From NCBI RefSeq assembly GCF_900411375.1, contig NZ_LS422984.1, positions 373,675-427,530 of the forward strand: a DNA stretch of 53,856 bases. Reading direction: 5' to 3'. A model generated the notes under the pieces. It searched no databases and was not told where the DNA came from. It worked only from the letters and a program-made list of their open reading frames with translations. Position numbers and translations under genes: made by a program. The DNA is from Lentilactobacillus raoultii. Its GTDB lineage: Bacteria > Bacillota > Bacilli > Lactobacillales > Lactobacillaceae. Positions 1 to 8,501 of the stretch are shown one piece after another (the first letter of the stretch is position 1; the number at the start of each line of letters is the position of its first letter).

Positions 1-124
1 CTGGTAAATTTAATTTAACAGATCGGAGTCATTTTTTCACCCATTGGGTGAAAAAAGCCGCTGCCCAAATCATTAATTTGATCAGGTCAGCGGCCTCTTT
101 TTATTTTTTTAGAGATTATCCAGG
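1..124 (-). mobile_element. Partial copy of the 504-bp IS1380-like mini-element (5' end only)
   Basis: The reverse complement of bases 1-124 matches 5671-5794 end to end, with two differences, so this is the 5' end of the same element that splits the rgg gene. The terminal sequence CCTGGATAATCTCT lies at 111-124. The rest runs off the left edge of the window. The copy is inverted relative to the one at 5671. It sits directly beyond the stop codon of the ADP-ribosylglycohydrolase gene, and the first host bases are TTAAA. The other flank is not visible, so a target duplication cannot be confirmed here. Confidence 0.85.
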
Positions 125-1084
125 TTAAAAGTAATTTGATAATAGTGCAAAAGAAACGGCCGTTTTAATTTGACTGCGTCCTTTAAGATCTTTAAGCCAA
201 TTAGTTGGAAAAGTAACGGGTGCGTAAAGTAATGAAGCCAGCATAGAGGTGATCGAGCCGATTGTATCCGCATCATTGCCCAAGTTCACAGCCCGTTTAA
301 CTGCGACAAAATACTGTTCTGAATTAAATAAACACCAAAAAACTGAATTAAGTGTGTCAACAATGTAAGCTGAACTTTTGATGCAAGTACTTGGCTGACG
401 TAAAAAATTAATGTCGCCTAATTGTTCAAAGTAAGTAACTTCATTTTTAAAAGTCGGCTTCTCCCGGTAGTAGGTTAGTGCTTCTTGAATCGCTCGTAGC
501 ATGGCGTACTTATTTGGATTTTGGATGGTCCGGATGATGACGTTGATTAAAATGCCAGAGGCGACTAAACTTCGAGGATGACGATGGGTTGTGGCAGTGA
601 ATTGATGAACCAAAGCGGCAACTTGATCGTCAAATTGATAATTTTGATGATCGGTTAAAATATAAAAGGCGAGTGGCATCATACGCATTAGCGCGCCATT
701 ACCATTATCCAATTCTTCAATGCCACCGCATAATTTTGGATCGACGCCGCTATCAAATCGCTTAATAGCTGCTTCAGTTGTTTTGCCAATGTCGAATGAT
801 TTGCCAAAGGGTGTATAGTCTCCAAAGTGATACCACTGGGAATAACGGGTCATCAGATCATTGAGGTTGAATCCAAGTGATAAGCTAACCAATGATGCAA
901 TAGATAACGACGTGTCATCTGACCAAGTCCCCTTAGGAACATCGAATGTCCGGTGACCGACCATGGTGTCAATCGGGTTCTCAAGTAGTTTTTCCCGCTT
1001 TTCGAATTGAAATGGAACACCAAGGGCATCACCCAAAGCGACAGCTGTTAAGGATTGAAATAATAGGTAGCTTGTAGAATACAT
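125..1084 (-). CDS. ADP-ribosylglycohydrolase family protein (DraG-like)
   Basis: A 319-residue soluble protein of the ADP-ribosyl-hydrolase (DraG/ARH) fold. These enzymes cleave ADP-ribose from proteins or small molecules using a binuclear Mg centre. Expected landmarks are present in order: GDALGVPFQFE near residue 18, WSDDTSL near 54 (metal-binding Asp pair), GNGALMRMMP near 128, and the C-terminal GNDADTIGSI near 270 (second metal-binding Asp pair). The length is normal. The TAA stop lies just outside an insertion-element end at 124, so the reading frame is intact but any native terminator is displaced. The gene follows the lipid kinase gene after a 67-bp gap on the same strand. The substrate cannot be told from sequence. 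Confidence 0.9.
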   Translation of the reverse strand: MYSTSYLLFQSLTAVALGDALGVPFQFEKREKLLENPIDTMVGHRTFDVPKGTWSDDTSLSIASLVSLSLGFNLNDLMTRYSQWYHFGDYTPFGKSFDIGKTTEAAIKRFDSGVDPKLCGGIEELDNGNGALMRMMPLAFYILTDHQNYQFDDQVAALVHQFTATTHRHPRSLVASGILINVIIRTIQNPNKYAMLRAIQEALTYYREKPTFKNEVTYFEQLGDINFLRQPSTCIKSSAYIVDTLNSVFWCLFNSEQYFVAVKRAVNLGNDADTIGSITSMLASLLYAPVTFPTNWLKDLKGRSQIKTAVSFALLSNYF

Positions 1085-1151
1085 GGAATTTACCTCGATA
1101 CTTGTAATTTCTAATTAATAGCCGACATGGTTTTCTGGCAACGTCCAATTC

Positions 1152-2126
1152 TTAGTGCGTGGCGGCTATCTCTTTGATCCAGAAGGGGTAAGTTTTGGTT
1201 TCATATGAGACATCGTAAGTCTTGCTTCCTAGTTCCTCTCCGTCGATCTGGCCGTAGCGTGACTCATTCGTTTTTAGTTCGAAATGAACTCCAGAGAAAT
1301 GATGAACAAATCTTAAATGAAGGTGCCGCTTTAATAATAGCATAAAAACAAATAGTGCGATTTGACGACGGGTGGGTTTTTCAACCACGATTAAGTCTAA
1401 CGTATTTTTGTAAACAGAAGCTTGTGGGGCAATGTCAATGCCACCACCGAAATAGGCGTGATTCGTTGTGGTGACTAAAAAAGCATTTGGATAAATTTGG
1501 GTATCGCCATCTGGATGAGTGACTGTTAGTTTAAAGGGTTTGGCAGTCTGAACAGCGTGAATGACTGAAGCCCAATAAGCCAAGCCACTAAATCGCTGAT
1601 AGTGTTTGACTAATGAGTGATTGGCGAGGTAGACGACCGTTGCGTCCAAGCCGATACCGAAATTATTAAGAAAATAGCCATCGGTTTGATTATCCTGATT
1701 GATAAAGTGACCAATGTTAATTTTGGTGGCTATTTGACAAGCGAGTAATTCTTCCAAGGCTTGCTGCCAATGACGAGGCACATTTAAAGCTCTGGCAAAA
1801 TCATTTCCAGAGCCGATTGGAAGTAGCCCAATTGGAACCTGAGGGGTGTTAATTTGGGGGTGTTCAGTGTAAAATCTCATACATCCCAAAAGTGTTTCGT
1901 GAAGGGTCCCATCACCGCCGGCGGCAACCAATACCGCATCTGGATGATTAGTAGCGGTCACTTGATTAAGGATTTGCATAGCAATCGCAACGGCGTGACC
2001 GTCATATTCCGTGAAGTAGGCCCGGTAAGAAATTGATTTAGTTTTAAGAAATTTTTCGATTTTGGGCCAGGTCTTTCGGCCGTTATTTCCACCAGCAGTG
2101 GGATTGACAATAATAAAATACTCCAT
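1152..2126 (-). CDS. Diacylglycerol kinase catalytic-domain (YegS/BmrU-type) lipid kinase
   Basis: A 324-residue cytosolic lipid kinase family protein. The N-terminus carries the conserved IVNPTAGG segment (residues 6-13), followed by the nucleotide-binding GGDGTLHE motif (about 70-77) and IGSGNDFARAL (about 105-115), the hallmarks of the DAGK catalytic domain. Family members phosphorylate diacylglycerol, sphingoid bases or related lipids. In Bacillota the DgkB branch recycles diacylglycerol from lipoteichoic acid synthesis, but paralogues exist and this copy cannot be placed in a branch. It lies downstream of rnjA behind a terminator, so it probably has its own promoter in the 125-bp gap. 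It may be co-transcribed with the ADP-ribosylglycohydrolase. Confidence 0.88.
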   Translation of the reverse strand: MEYFIIVNPTAGGNNGRKTWPKIEKFLKTKSISYRAYFTEYDGHAVAIAMQILNQVTATNHPDAVLVAAGGDGTLHETLLGCMRFYTEHPQINTPQVPIGLLPIGSGNDFARALNVPRHWQQALEELLACQIATKINIGHFINQDNQTDGYFLNNFGIGLDATVVYLANHSLVKHYQRFSGLAYWASVIHAVQTAKPFKLTVTHPDGDTQIYPNAFLVTTTNHAYFGGGIDIAPQASVYKNTLDLIVVEKPTRRQIALFVFMLLLKRHLHLRFVHHFSGVHFELKTNESRYGQIDGEELGSKTYDVSYETKTYPFWIKEIAATH

Positions 2127-2166
2127 AGTTTAAGACCCCCATTACAATTTATTTTTTGAAAATATG

Positions 2167-2222
2167 TAAAAAAGAAGCTTGAAGATCGGCTGGTTACAGA
2201 ATCCGATTCTCAAGCTTCTTTG
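2167..2222 (-). terminator. Rho-independent terminator of rpoY-rnjA
   Basis: A long near-perfect hairpin, with AAGAAGCTTGA pairing with TCAAGCTTCTT. It is followed on the minus strand by a run of T. It lies 30 bp beyond the rnjA stop codon. Confidence 0.85.
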
Positions 2223-2251
2223 TATATTAACCATTTTGGCTAATGAAACAA

Positions 2252-3937
2252 TTAATGACTACCGTTCATAATGAGCATCGGCAAAATCATCGGATGACGC
2301 TCGGTTTTGTCATACAAAAATTCTTGTAAGTCATCAATAACCGCATTTCTAATTGAAGTCTCAGTGGCTTTTTTATTGTGCATGGCTTTTCTAATCGTCC
2401 TAAAGACGCGCTTTCTACCTTCATCGAGTAATTCACCCGACTCGCGCATATAAACAAATCCACGAGAAAGAATGTCCGGACCGGATTGAATTTCCTGATT
2501 ATGGAGATTGATGGTGGCAACAACGACGACGATGCCTTCTTCGGAAAGAAGTTGACGATCGCGTAAAACAATGCTGCCAATATCACCAATCCCACTGCCA
2601 TCGATATAAACGTCACCGGCTTGGAAATGGCCAGCTAAGCGAGCCGTATCTTTTGAAAGTGCTAAAACGTCTCCGTTTTGCATAATAAAACTGTGATCAA
2701 GTGGCACACCACATTGTTCGGCAAGTTCAGTGTGAATTTTTAACATTCGATACTCACCATGAATTGGCATGAAGAACTTGGGCTTCATTAAGCGAAGCAT
2801 CAGTTTTTGTTCTTCTTGGCCACCATGACCAGAAGTATGAATATTGTTAACTTTACCATGGATAACGTTGGCACCGGCTTCTTCAAGCTTATTAATGACG
2901 TCATTAACGCTGGTTGTGTTACCAGGAATCGGGTTACTTGAAAAGATGACGGTATCGCCCGGCTGAATTGAAATCTGACGGTGAGTACCATTAGCAATTC
3001 GTGAAAGAGCTGCCATTGGTTCACCTTGGGATCCGGTACATAAAATCATGGTTTTATTAGCCGGTAGTGATTGTAACTGGTTAGCGTCAACAAAAGCGTC
3101 GTCCGGAATATCTAGATAACCCAATTCACGGCCATTAACAATTGCTGCATCCATACTACGTCCGAAGACAGCAATTTTACGACCACGAGCCAAAGCATTA
3201 TCACAAGCCGTTTTGATTCGAGAAATGTTCGATGCAAAAGTGGCAAAGATAATTCGATCCTTTACCTGATCAAAAATATGGGAAATGGAATTACCAACCC
3301 ATTTCTCAGATTTGGTCCATACCGGTTTTTCGGCATTCGTACTATCAGACATCAAGCAAAGAACACCTTCAGCACCCAAACGAGCCATTTCTTGTAAATC
3401 AGGCGGCTGATTGGTCACCGGTGTGAGGTCAAATTTATAATCACCGGTTTCGACAATCACGCCAACTGGCGTATGCACTGCAATCCCGACTGTATCAGGG
3501 ATTGAGTGGGTAGTTCTAAAGAACGAGACCTTGGTCTTTCGGAATTTGAGGACGGATTTATCATTGATTTCATGGAGTTCTACAGAATTTAGTAAACCAT
3601 GTTCTTCCAGTTTGTTTTTGATAAGTGCCATTGCTAATGGTCCCGCATAAATTGGGACGTTCAAAACTTTCATCAAGTAGGGAACCCCGCCAATGTGATC
3701 TTCGTGACCATGAGTAATCACAAGTGCTTTAATCTTATCTTTATTGTCAACTAAATATTTGTAGTCCGGAATCACGTAATCAACGCCAAGCAGATCATCT
3801 TCTGGAAATTTGATGCCGGCATCAATTAAAATGATTTCATCCTGAAATTGGACACCATAGGTATTTTTACCAATTTCACCAAGTCCGCCGACGCCATAAA
3901 TTGCGGCCTCGTTATTTTTGACGTTCAGCTTCTTCAT
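2252..3937 (-). CDS. rnjA: Ribonuclease J1 (catalytic paralogue)
   Basis: A 561-residue metallo-beta-lactamase/beta-CASP nuclease with 5'-to-3' exonuclease and endonuclease activity in mRNA decay and rRNA maturation. The catalytic motif HGHEDH is complete (H76, H78, D80, H81). So are the later ligands in TTHSIPDT and GDYKFD, the SGHGG motif and PIHGEYRM, which bind metal and the RNA phosphate in this family. The start ATG overlaps the rpoY stop as ATGA, so the two genes are translationally coupled. This conserved pair links RNA polymerase and RNA decay in Bacillota. A second, degenerate RNase J lies at 26613. The length matches the family (555-560 aa). Confidence 0.97.
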   Translation of the reverse strand: MKKLNVKNNEAAIYGVGGLGEIGKNTYGVQFQDEIILIDAGIKFPEDDLLGVDYVIPDYKYLVDNKDKIKALVITHGHEDHIGGVPYLMKVLNVPIYAGPLAMALIKNKLEEHGLLNSVELHEINDKSVLKFRKTKVSFFRTTHSIPDTVGIAVHTPVGVIVETGDYKFDLTPVTNQPPDLQEMARLGAEGVLCLMSDSTNAEKPVWTKSEKWVGNSISHIFDQVKDRIIFATFASNISRIKTACDNALARGRKIAVFGRSMDAAIVNGRELGYLDIPDDAFVDANQLQSLPANKTMILCTGSQGEPMAALSRIANGTHRQISIQPGDTVIFSSNPIPGNTTSVNDVINKLEEAGANVIHGKVNNIHTSGHGGQEEQKLMLRLMKPKFFMPIHGEYRMLKIHTELAEQCGVPLDHSFIMQNGDVLALSKDTARLAGHFQAGDVYIDGSGIGDIGSIVLRDRQLLSEEGIVVVVATINLHNQEIQSGPDILSRGFVYMRESGELLDEGRKRVFRTIRKAMHNKKATETSIRNAVIDDLQEFLYDKTERHPMILPMLIMNGSH

Positions 3938-4155
3938 TTATTGTTGAACTCCGTTAGTTTGAAATTCGAATTGTTTTGTTCGTACTTCAAATGATCACCC
4001 TGAAGTGGTTCGACAAACTCAATGGCGTAATTGGTATTATCCTCCACGAGTCCGCGAGCCTCAACCTCTGTATCGGCCTCAAGATACAGAGTGCGGGTGG
4101 TTTCCCGACGTGGCGTTTGTTTTTGGTCGGGTTGATATAAAACTTTAAAAATCAT
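3934..4155 (-). CDS. rpoY: DNA-directed RNA polymerase epsilon subunit
   Basis: A 73-residue protein of the RpoY (DUF1447, YkzG) family, the small accessory subunit bound to RNA polymerase in Bacillota. It begins [10 protein letters not shown] and contains the acidic-rich [17 protein letters not shown] segment typical of the family. Its gene is upstream of rnjA with a 4-bp ATGA overlap, the standard arrangement. A ribosome binding site (AAAGGAG) lies 7-8 bases before the ATG. The gene diverges from the small unknown gene at 4414, leaving a shared 258-bp regulatory region. Confidence 0.95.
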   Translation of the reverse strand: MIFKVLYQPDQKQTPRRETTRTLYLEADTEVEARGLVEDNTNYAIEFVEPLQGDHLKYEQNNSNFKLTEFNNK

Positions 4156-4413
4156 AAAAAAACTCCTTTATTCATGTACTTTTTCGAAACGATTAGGTTT
4201 CTTTCCGAACAAGTGGTTGTGAGAACACAACTAATGTAGCTATTTTACCATAAGATAAAGAATAAGTATATCAACAGACTACGTTCACCCATTAAGAGGT
4301 GAATTCAGGTAGCAAAAGGGTGGTGGTGACGGTTGGCTCCTAGTCACCATCGGCCAAAATTGAGTAAGACATGTTAGAATTAAATTAGTGAAAAGGAATG
4401 GAGTCGATGAGCG
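4156..4413. promoter_or_regulatory. Divergent intergenic region with two hairpins
   Basis: This gap separates rpoY (leftward) and the small membrane-anchored gene (rightward). Two inverted repeats follow each other on the plus strand: TTCACC pairs with GGTGAA (4284-4312), and GGTGGTGAC pairs with GTCACCATC (about 4322-4351). Neither has a following T run, so neither is a simple terminator. They would lie in or just before the 5' leader of the 4414 gene. Promoter elements are not clear enough to call. Confidence 0.4.
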
Positions 4414-4896
4414 ATGATCTTGATAATCCAAATTATAATTGGGCTGATCGTGGCATTTGCGATTTATAATTTAAGCCATTATTTGTTCGTGACCAGGCCA
4501 AGTCGAAAACGGTTATTAATGGCACAACGGACAGTTAATAACGCAGTTGCCGAGGTGCTCAAACAGTTGGTCTCAGCGCAAAAATTAGCTCCGATTCGGG
4601 AGGAAGAACTTCATTCCGAAATGATTGCTAATATTTGGGGAAGGGGCGTCATGGCATTTGAATATCACTTGCCAATTGATCGGGTAAAGGTCCCAATTTC
4701 TGATATGAAAGAACTGTTAGCTGATGAACTAGCAAAATATGGTGATCAACATAAAATATATGCCCGTCGAAAGAAATCACCGGCCTTTGTGATTACCGAT
4801 ATTTGGCAGCTGGATGATCGATTGCACTTTGATGTGGCCTACTTAATTAATTTAACAACGGTTGAATACATTGATGATTTAAATCGGTTGCATTAG
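4414..4896 (+). CDS. Hypothetical protein with one N-terminal membrane segment
   Basis: A 160-residue protein that I do not recognise. Residues 1-25 are almost entirely hydrophobic (starting MILIIQIIIGLIVAF) and form one transmembrane helix. They are followed by a basic stretch (RPSRKR), so the remaining 130 residues are expected on the cytoplasmic side. That part is mixed-charge and has no recognisable catalytic motif. A GGAG-type ribosome binding site precedes the ATG. The gene stands alone, between divergent rpoY and the convergent, broken rgg gene. Its last codons overlap the 3' end of the rgg gene by 4 bp. Function unknown. Confidence 0.7.
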   Translation: MILIIQIIIGLIVAFAIYNLSHYLFVTRPSRKRLLMAQRTVNNAVAEVLKQLVSAQKLAPIREEELHSEMIANIWGRGVMAFEYHLPIDRVKVPISDMKELLADELAKYGDQHKIYARRKKSPAFVITDIWQLDDRLHFDVAYLINLTTVEYIDDLNRLH

Positions 4897-5665
4897 CGAG
4901 GTGAATGGTGTTGTTGGCGGTATTGGCCGGCTTCTTTTTGTCGATGAGCAATGATATCGAAAAGGGTTTTATCTTGAACTGGAAAATATAAGTTTTCTAA
5001 ACTTTGAAGGAGGTCCATAATCTGTTGGCCTCTTTTTTCATTGCCAAAAAAGAGTTCCCAAATCGCAATGGTTAGCTGTTGACTAATGCGGCCGGACCAG
5101 CTTAAAAGCTGTTCATTTAGCGTATTAACTGAATTAATTAAGGATTTAGCAATTTTGTAAGCCTTTAGATTTAACTCGATTTGCAAAACGGTCAGATAAG
5201 CTGAAGCTAAAATGTCCGATAAATTGAAAGGATCATCAGTCTCTGAAATATATCGATGACAATTATCTTTGATCCGATTCATTATTTCTAAAATAACGGT
5301 CGGCTTCTTTTGGCCGGAAGCAATGGCTAACAAAATGTTGGCTAATTTGAGTTCTGAAATTGTCCAAACCTTGGTTTGAAGCATTTGTGACCAAAGAAGA
5401 TCGACGTCTGGCGTGATTTGAATACTACCAGAATGGTAAGCATTTAGCAGAATGCTGCCGATGGTTGATACCCGTTTTAATGCGGGGTTGGAATTGTTTC
5501 GGTATTCGTGAATCAGTTTGCCCATTTGATGAAGATCCTGAACCAAATAGGCATGTCGGAAAGCAGCCATGGCAGTTTCAGATGAAGATTGCCGAAAATT
5601 ATTTTGGATGAATTTGAATTCAGACGGTGAGACTGACAAATTATCCAAAATTGCTAAAAATTTAG

Positions 5666-5670
5666 TTGCA
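5666..5670. repeat. Target site duplication TTGCA (left copy)
   Basis: TTGCA directly precedes the element end CCTGGATAAT at 5671 and is repeated directly after the other end, at 6175-6179. A 4-5 bp duplication fits the IS1380 group. Confidence 0.9.
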
Positions 5671-6174
5671 CCTGGATAATCTCTAAAAAAATAAAAAGAG
5701 GCCGTTGACCTGATCAAATTAATGATTTGGGCAGCGGTTTTTTTCACCCAATGGGTGAAAAAATGACTCCGATCTGTTAAATTAAATTTACCAGAAAAAA
5801 CCAACAAAAGGAGTCCTCTCTAATGACTTTATCGAAAATTCCGTTACAATTCAACTCTAAAATTGTGGTTCATACCGCCCGTCGCATTCAGTTAAAGTTA
5901 AGTGCGACCCACGTCTATCAAGCGGTTTTCCAGCGGATTCTCCTGAATATCCAGCAATTATAGGCAAAAGCAACTGAGCGTGGTCTAAAAAAATAAGATT
6001 TTAAAGGGGCTTATTTGGCGTGCTTTCAGCAGCTGGATAAAGCCCCTAATTCCTCAAAATGTGACGGTTAGTGACCAGTTAAGTTTTGTCAGCAATCAAA
6101 AGTGCCTGAAAAAATAAAAAATGGCCCTCAAAAGGACCAAATCAGGCAAATTTTAAAAGTAGAGATTATTCAGG
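5671..6174 (+). mobile_element. Complete 504-bp non-autonomous element, internally deleted IS1380-like
   Basis: The ends are imperfect inverted repeats: CCTGGATAATCTCT at the left, and CCTGAATAATCTCT read inward from the right. They are flanked by the direct repeat TTGCA. Inside is a 46-codon reading frame (5823-5963) that seems to join the start and the end of a transposase. The left end carries a terminator-like GCCG...CGG hairpin followed by T's, then a perfect 11-bp hairpin (TTTTTTCACCC / GGGTGAAAAAA) ahead of the reading frame. Two further hairpins lie at about 6006-6050 and 6103-6148. It is too short to encode an active transposase, so it must have been moved in trans. Assignment to IS1380 is from remembered resemblance of the transposase ends and the duplication length. 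Confidence 0.85.
5823..5963 (+). pseudogene. Transposase remnant, N-terminus joined to C-terminus
   Basis: A 46-residue frame preceded by an AAAAGGAG ribosome binding site. It begins MTLSKIPLQFNSK, like the start of a lactobacillus IS1380-type transposase. It ends with a basic and hydrophobic helix (ARRIQLKLSATHVYQ onward) like the last 35 residues of the same proteins. The catalytic DDE core is absent. It may be transcribed but cannot transpose DNA. The family call is tentative. Confidence 0.6.
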
Positions 6175-6179
6175 TTGCA
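6175..6179. repeat. Target site duplication TTGCA (right copy)
   Basis: The second copy of the 5-bp host sequence flanking the element, matching 5666-5670. Confidence 0.9.
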
Positions 6180-6411
6180 CTAATATCACTTTCTCCATTT
6201 TCAAAGCGGAAAGCGAAGGATCTTGAAATAATCCCACTGTAAACTTCACTTTGAGTAAACCCCTTAATTTTTCTGATTTGTTGAACGGTTTGACCGATAT
6301 TTTTCATTATAAAATCACCTTAATGTTTACTATATGCAACATTCTCTTAAAAGTTAACCCCTTTTTTAATAGTAAGATTCAAGTTAATTAATTAAAGGGA
6401 TCGGGTGGTAA

Positions 6412-7701
6412 ATGATGTCAATAATTACTGATCATCAATCTAATGTCCAATTAGTAAAAGATTTTGTCAGCAATTTTGTGAGTGCTTTCTGTGGCAACAT
6501 GTTTTCAATCGCAATGGGATTAATGCTTTTGCACGAAACCGGGTTATCAATTAGTTTTGGTTTATCAATGATTATCGTTCCGCTAGTGGATATCTTGGGG
6601 TTGATCCCGATTGGCAATTTGGTTGACAGGTATCGGCATAAGCCAATTCTCGTCATTAATTTTGGCGTTCGAATTGGTGCCTTAATAGGCTACATGCTGA
6701 TCATTAATCAATTTAACGGAACTGATAGATTAATGCCCACATTGATTTTTCTGATCATTAACTATACGACGGTTAGCATTAATAATAGTGGTTATCAGGC
6801 GTCGGTTCATGAGCTGGTCAACGAGGCACATATTCAAAAATTAAACGCGCTTTCCCAGTCAGCCACTTCAATGGCCATTATCTTTTCCCCATTAATCGCT
6901 GCACCCTTGTATGTCATTTTGGGATTTAAAACATTCTTAAAGTTTGAATTGATTGCCAATCTGTTCGCACTGATTGTTTTAGGAACGATGCGATTCAATG
7001 AAAAGAAAACGTTGGCAACTAATGAAAACAGGAAACGGCCAATGGTGTTGTTTAAAGAAGGGGTGTCCTTTCTGATGACAAGAAGGGAGTTGAGCGCGTT
7101 TGCAATTGGGGAAATGGTGATTAATGTCACTGCCCCCTTGATCAATATTGGTATCCCATTTATGGTGGTTCACCACCTGCATGCCGACAATTTGACATTA
7201 GGTATTTTTGAATCGGCGATCGCAGTCGGGCTGGTTATCGGCAATTTTGTTTTAACATTAGTTCCGACAATTAAGCGAATTGATTGGACGACCATCGGCG
7301 GCCTAAGCGCTTTTAGCATGGCTACAATTATCGTTGGCGTAATCTTTAATTTGCATTGGGACCTGTCGAGGTTACGAATTGTCGGCTCAGTTGTTTTAAT
7401 TCTTATGGGGATTAGTTTGGCCATTCTAAATACACCAATGGCGACATATATCCAAAAGACGGTGCCCACAAAATTGTTGGGACGAGTTTCAATGACTCTA
7501 ACGACTTTGGATATGGCTGTTATGCCACTTGGAACAGTTGGGTATACAGTTGTTTTTCAACAGTTTGCCAATGGCTTGATTTATGTTTTTAGCGGAAGCT
7601 TGTTAATGATCTATACTGGTTATTTTTGGCGACAATTAGCGGCTGTTTTCCCGGCTAAGAAACAGCTAGACCAAGTTAACCAGGTAAAAGCAAAAAGTTA
7701 A
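6412..7701 (+). CDS. MFS transporter (drug-efflux-like)
   Basis: A 429-residue integral membrane protein with about 12 hydrophobic helices and the MFS loop motif GNLVDRYRHKP (about residues 67-77), corresponding to the GxLaDrxGrk signature between helices 2 and 3. Most similar to the MFS group of drug or macrolide efflux proteins. The substrate cannot be inferred. Two adjacent ATG codons (6412, 6415) can serve as start behind an AAAGGGATCGGGTGG region. It is divergent from the disrupted rgg gene with a 104-bp shared promoter region, so it was probably controlled by that regulator, and its control may now be altered. Confidence 0.88.
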   Translation: MMSIITDHQSNVQLVKDFVSNFVSAFCGNMFSIAMGLMLLHETGLSISFGLSMIIVPLVDILGLIPIGNLVDRYRHKPILVINFGVRIGALIGYMLIINQFNGTDRLMPTLIFLIINYTTVSINNSGYQASVHELVNEAHIQKLNALSQSATSMAIIFSPLIAAPLYVILGFKTFLKFELIANLFALIVLGTMRFNEKKTLATNENRKRPMVLFKEGVSFLMTRRELSAFAIGEMVINVTAPLINIGIPFMVVHHLHADNLTLGIFESAIAVGLVIGNFVLTLVPTIKRIDWTTIGGLSAFSMATIIVGVIFNLHWDLSRLRIVGSVVLILMGISLAILNTPMATYIQKTVPTKLLGRVSMTLTTLDMAVMPLGTVGYTVVFQQFANGLIYVFSGSLLMIYTGYFWRQLAAVFPAKKQLDQVNQVKAKS

Positions 7702-7872
7702 TGAAGACTTTAATTTGATTATTAGTTTGATGGCTAATTTCCAGAAAAACAAATCAGATTAAACATTATTGAAATTTTTTTCATCGATGTGAAATTTGAA
7801 GGGCTATACTTACAAAAAGTAATCTGTTTGATGTGATATTGGCATCGTTAAAAAATTCACGGACTAACTAAA

Positions 7873-7928
7873 AAATCCGGGTAAGATCGAAAGTAAAGTT
7901 AAGCGTTACTTCTGATCCTATCCGGGTT
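7873..7928. terminator. Bidirectional terminator between the MFS gene and def
   Basis: A long imperfect hairpin (AAATCCGGGTAAGATC against GATCCTATCCGGGTTT) with A's before and T's after it. It lies between two convergent genes and can end transcription from both sides. Confidence 0.75.
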
Positions 7929-7934
7929 TAGCTT

Positions 7935-8501
7935 TTAATAAATAAAGACCTCGTCATCTTCACGCTTAAATGGGTTGTCCTTATTAATGTGATCATAAAA
8001 CAGCACGCCATGCAAATGATCAATTTCGTGTTGGCAAACAATGGCTGGATAATTTTTTAGCCGTACTTTATGTTCCCGGCCGTCAACATCCTGATAACGC
8101 AAGGTTATTCTGGCTGCTCGGGGAACGTATCCTGGAACGTCCCGATCAACAGAAAGGCATCCCTCACCTTCAGTTAGGGCCCCTCGTTGAACTGAATTAG
8201 AAACAATCACGGGATTAATAATGACATCTTTGAAAAGTGGGTGATCCTTTTCATTTTCATCATCGTTAGGGACCAAAACGGAGGCCATCATTTCAGAAAC
8301 ACCGACTTGGGGAGCGGCTAAACCGACACCGGCGCGGAGTTTATATTTTTCACACAATTCAGGATTTTGACTAACTTCAAGGTACTCCATTAAATCGTGG
8401 GCCAACTTTTTGTCGGCATCACTTAATGGGAACGTGACTTTTTTAGCTTCTTGGCGAAGAACGGGGTTACCGTCCCGAACAATATCATCCATTAAAAACA
8501 A
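7935..8501 (-). CDS. def: Peptide deformylase
   Basis: A 188-residue metalloenzyme that removes the N-formyl group from nascent proteins. All three signatures are present: [10 protein letters not shown] (58-67), EGCLSV (113-118, metal ligand Cys115) and QHEIDH (157-162, ligands His158 and His162, catalytic Glu). The inserted acidic loop ([10 protein letters not shown]) is typical of the larger Gram-positive enzymes. The start is chosen as TTG at 8501: GGAGGT (8509-8514) lies 7 bases upstream of it, whereas the first ATG (8492) is 16 bases away. It converges on the MFS gene and diverges from the pdh operon. Confidence 0.96.
   Translation of the reverse strand: MFLMDDIVRDGNPVLRQEAKKVTFPLSDADKKLAHDLMEYLEVSQNPELCEKYKLRAGVGLAAPQVGVSEMMASVLVPNDDENEKDHPLFKDVIINPVIVSNSVQRGALTEGEGCLSVDRDVPGYVPRAARITLRYQDVDGREHKVRLKNYPAIVCQHEIDHLHGVLFYDHINKDNPFKREDDEVFIY

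Larger units (their letters stand above)
4893..6307 (-). pseudogene. Rgg/MutR-family transcriptional regulator split by an insertion element
   Basis: The N-terminal part (6307-6175) begins MKNIGQTVQQIRKIKGFTQ, a helix-turn-helix of the Rgg/XRE type, after an AAGGTGAT ribosome binding site. The C-terminal part (5665-4893) encodes the helical TPR-like region that binds short peptides in this family. A 504-bp element with a 5-bp TTGCA duplication sits between them. Removing the element and one duplication restores one uninterrupted frame of about 301 residues, normal for Rgg, reading through DISATKFLAIL at the junction. No other lesion was seen, so the insertion looks recent. The gene diverges from the MFS transporter at 6412, the usual position for a regulated target. 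As it stands, only a C-terminal fragment fused to element-encoded residues could be made. Confidence 0.9.

Noticed and set aside
1854-2036. Plus-strand frame opposite the lipid kinase gene
   Set aside because: It is an antisense shadow of the kinase coding sequence with no ribosome binding site.
4290-4355. T-box riboswitch
   Set aside because: Only a loose match to the antiterminator string. No specifier stem, no terminator, and the following gene is not an aminoacyl-tRNA or amino-acid gene.
6308-6411. Very short peptide frames beside the rgg gene (for example an 11-codon frame ending at the rgg start) as a hydrophobic signal peptide
   Set aside because: None has a clear ribosome binding site or the usual features of Rgg-associated peptides. 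Chance is a sufficient explanation.
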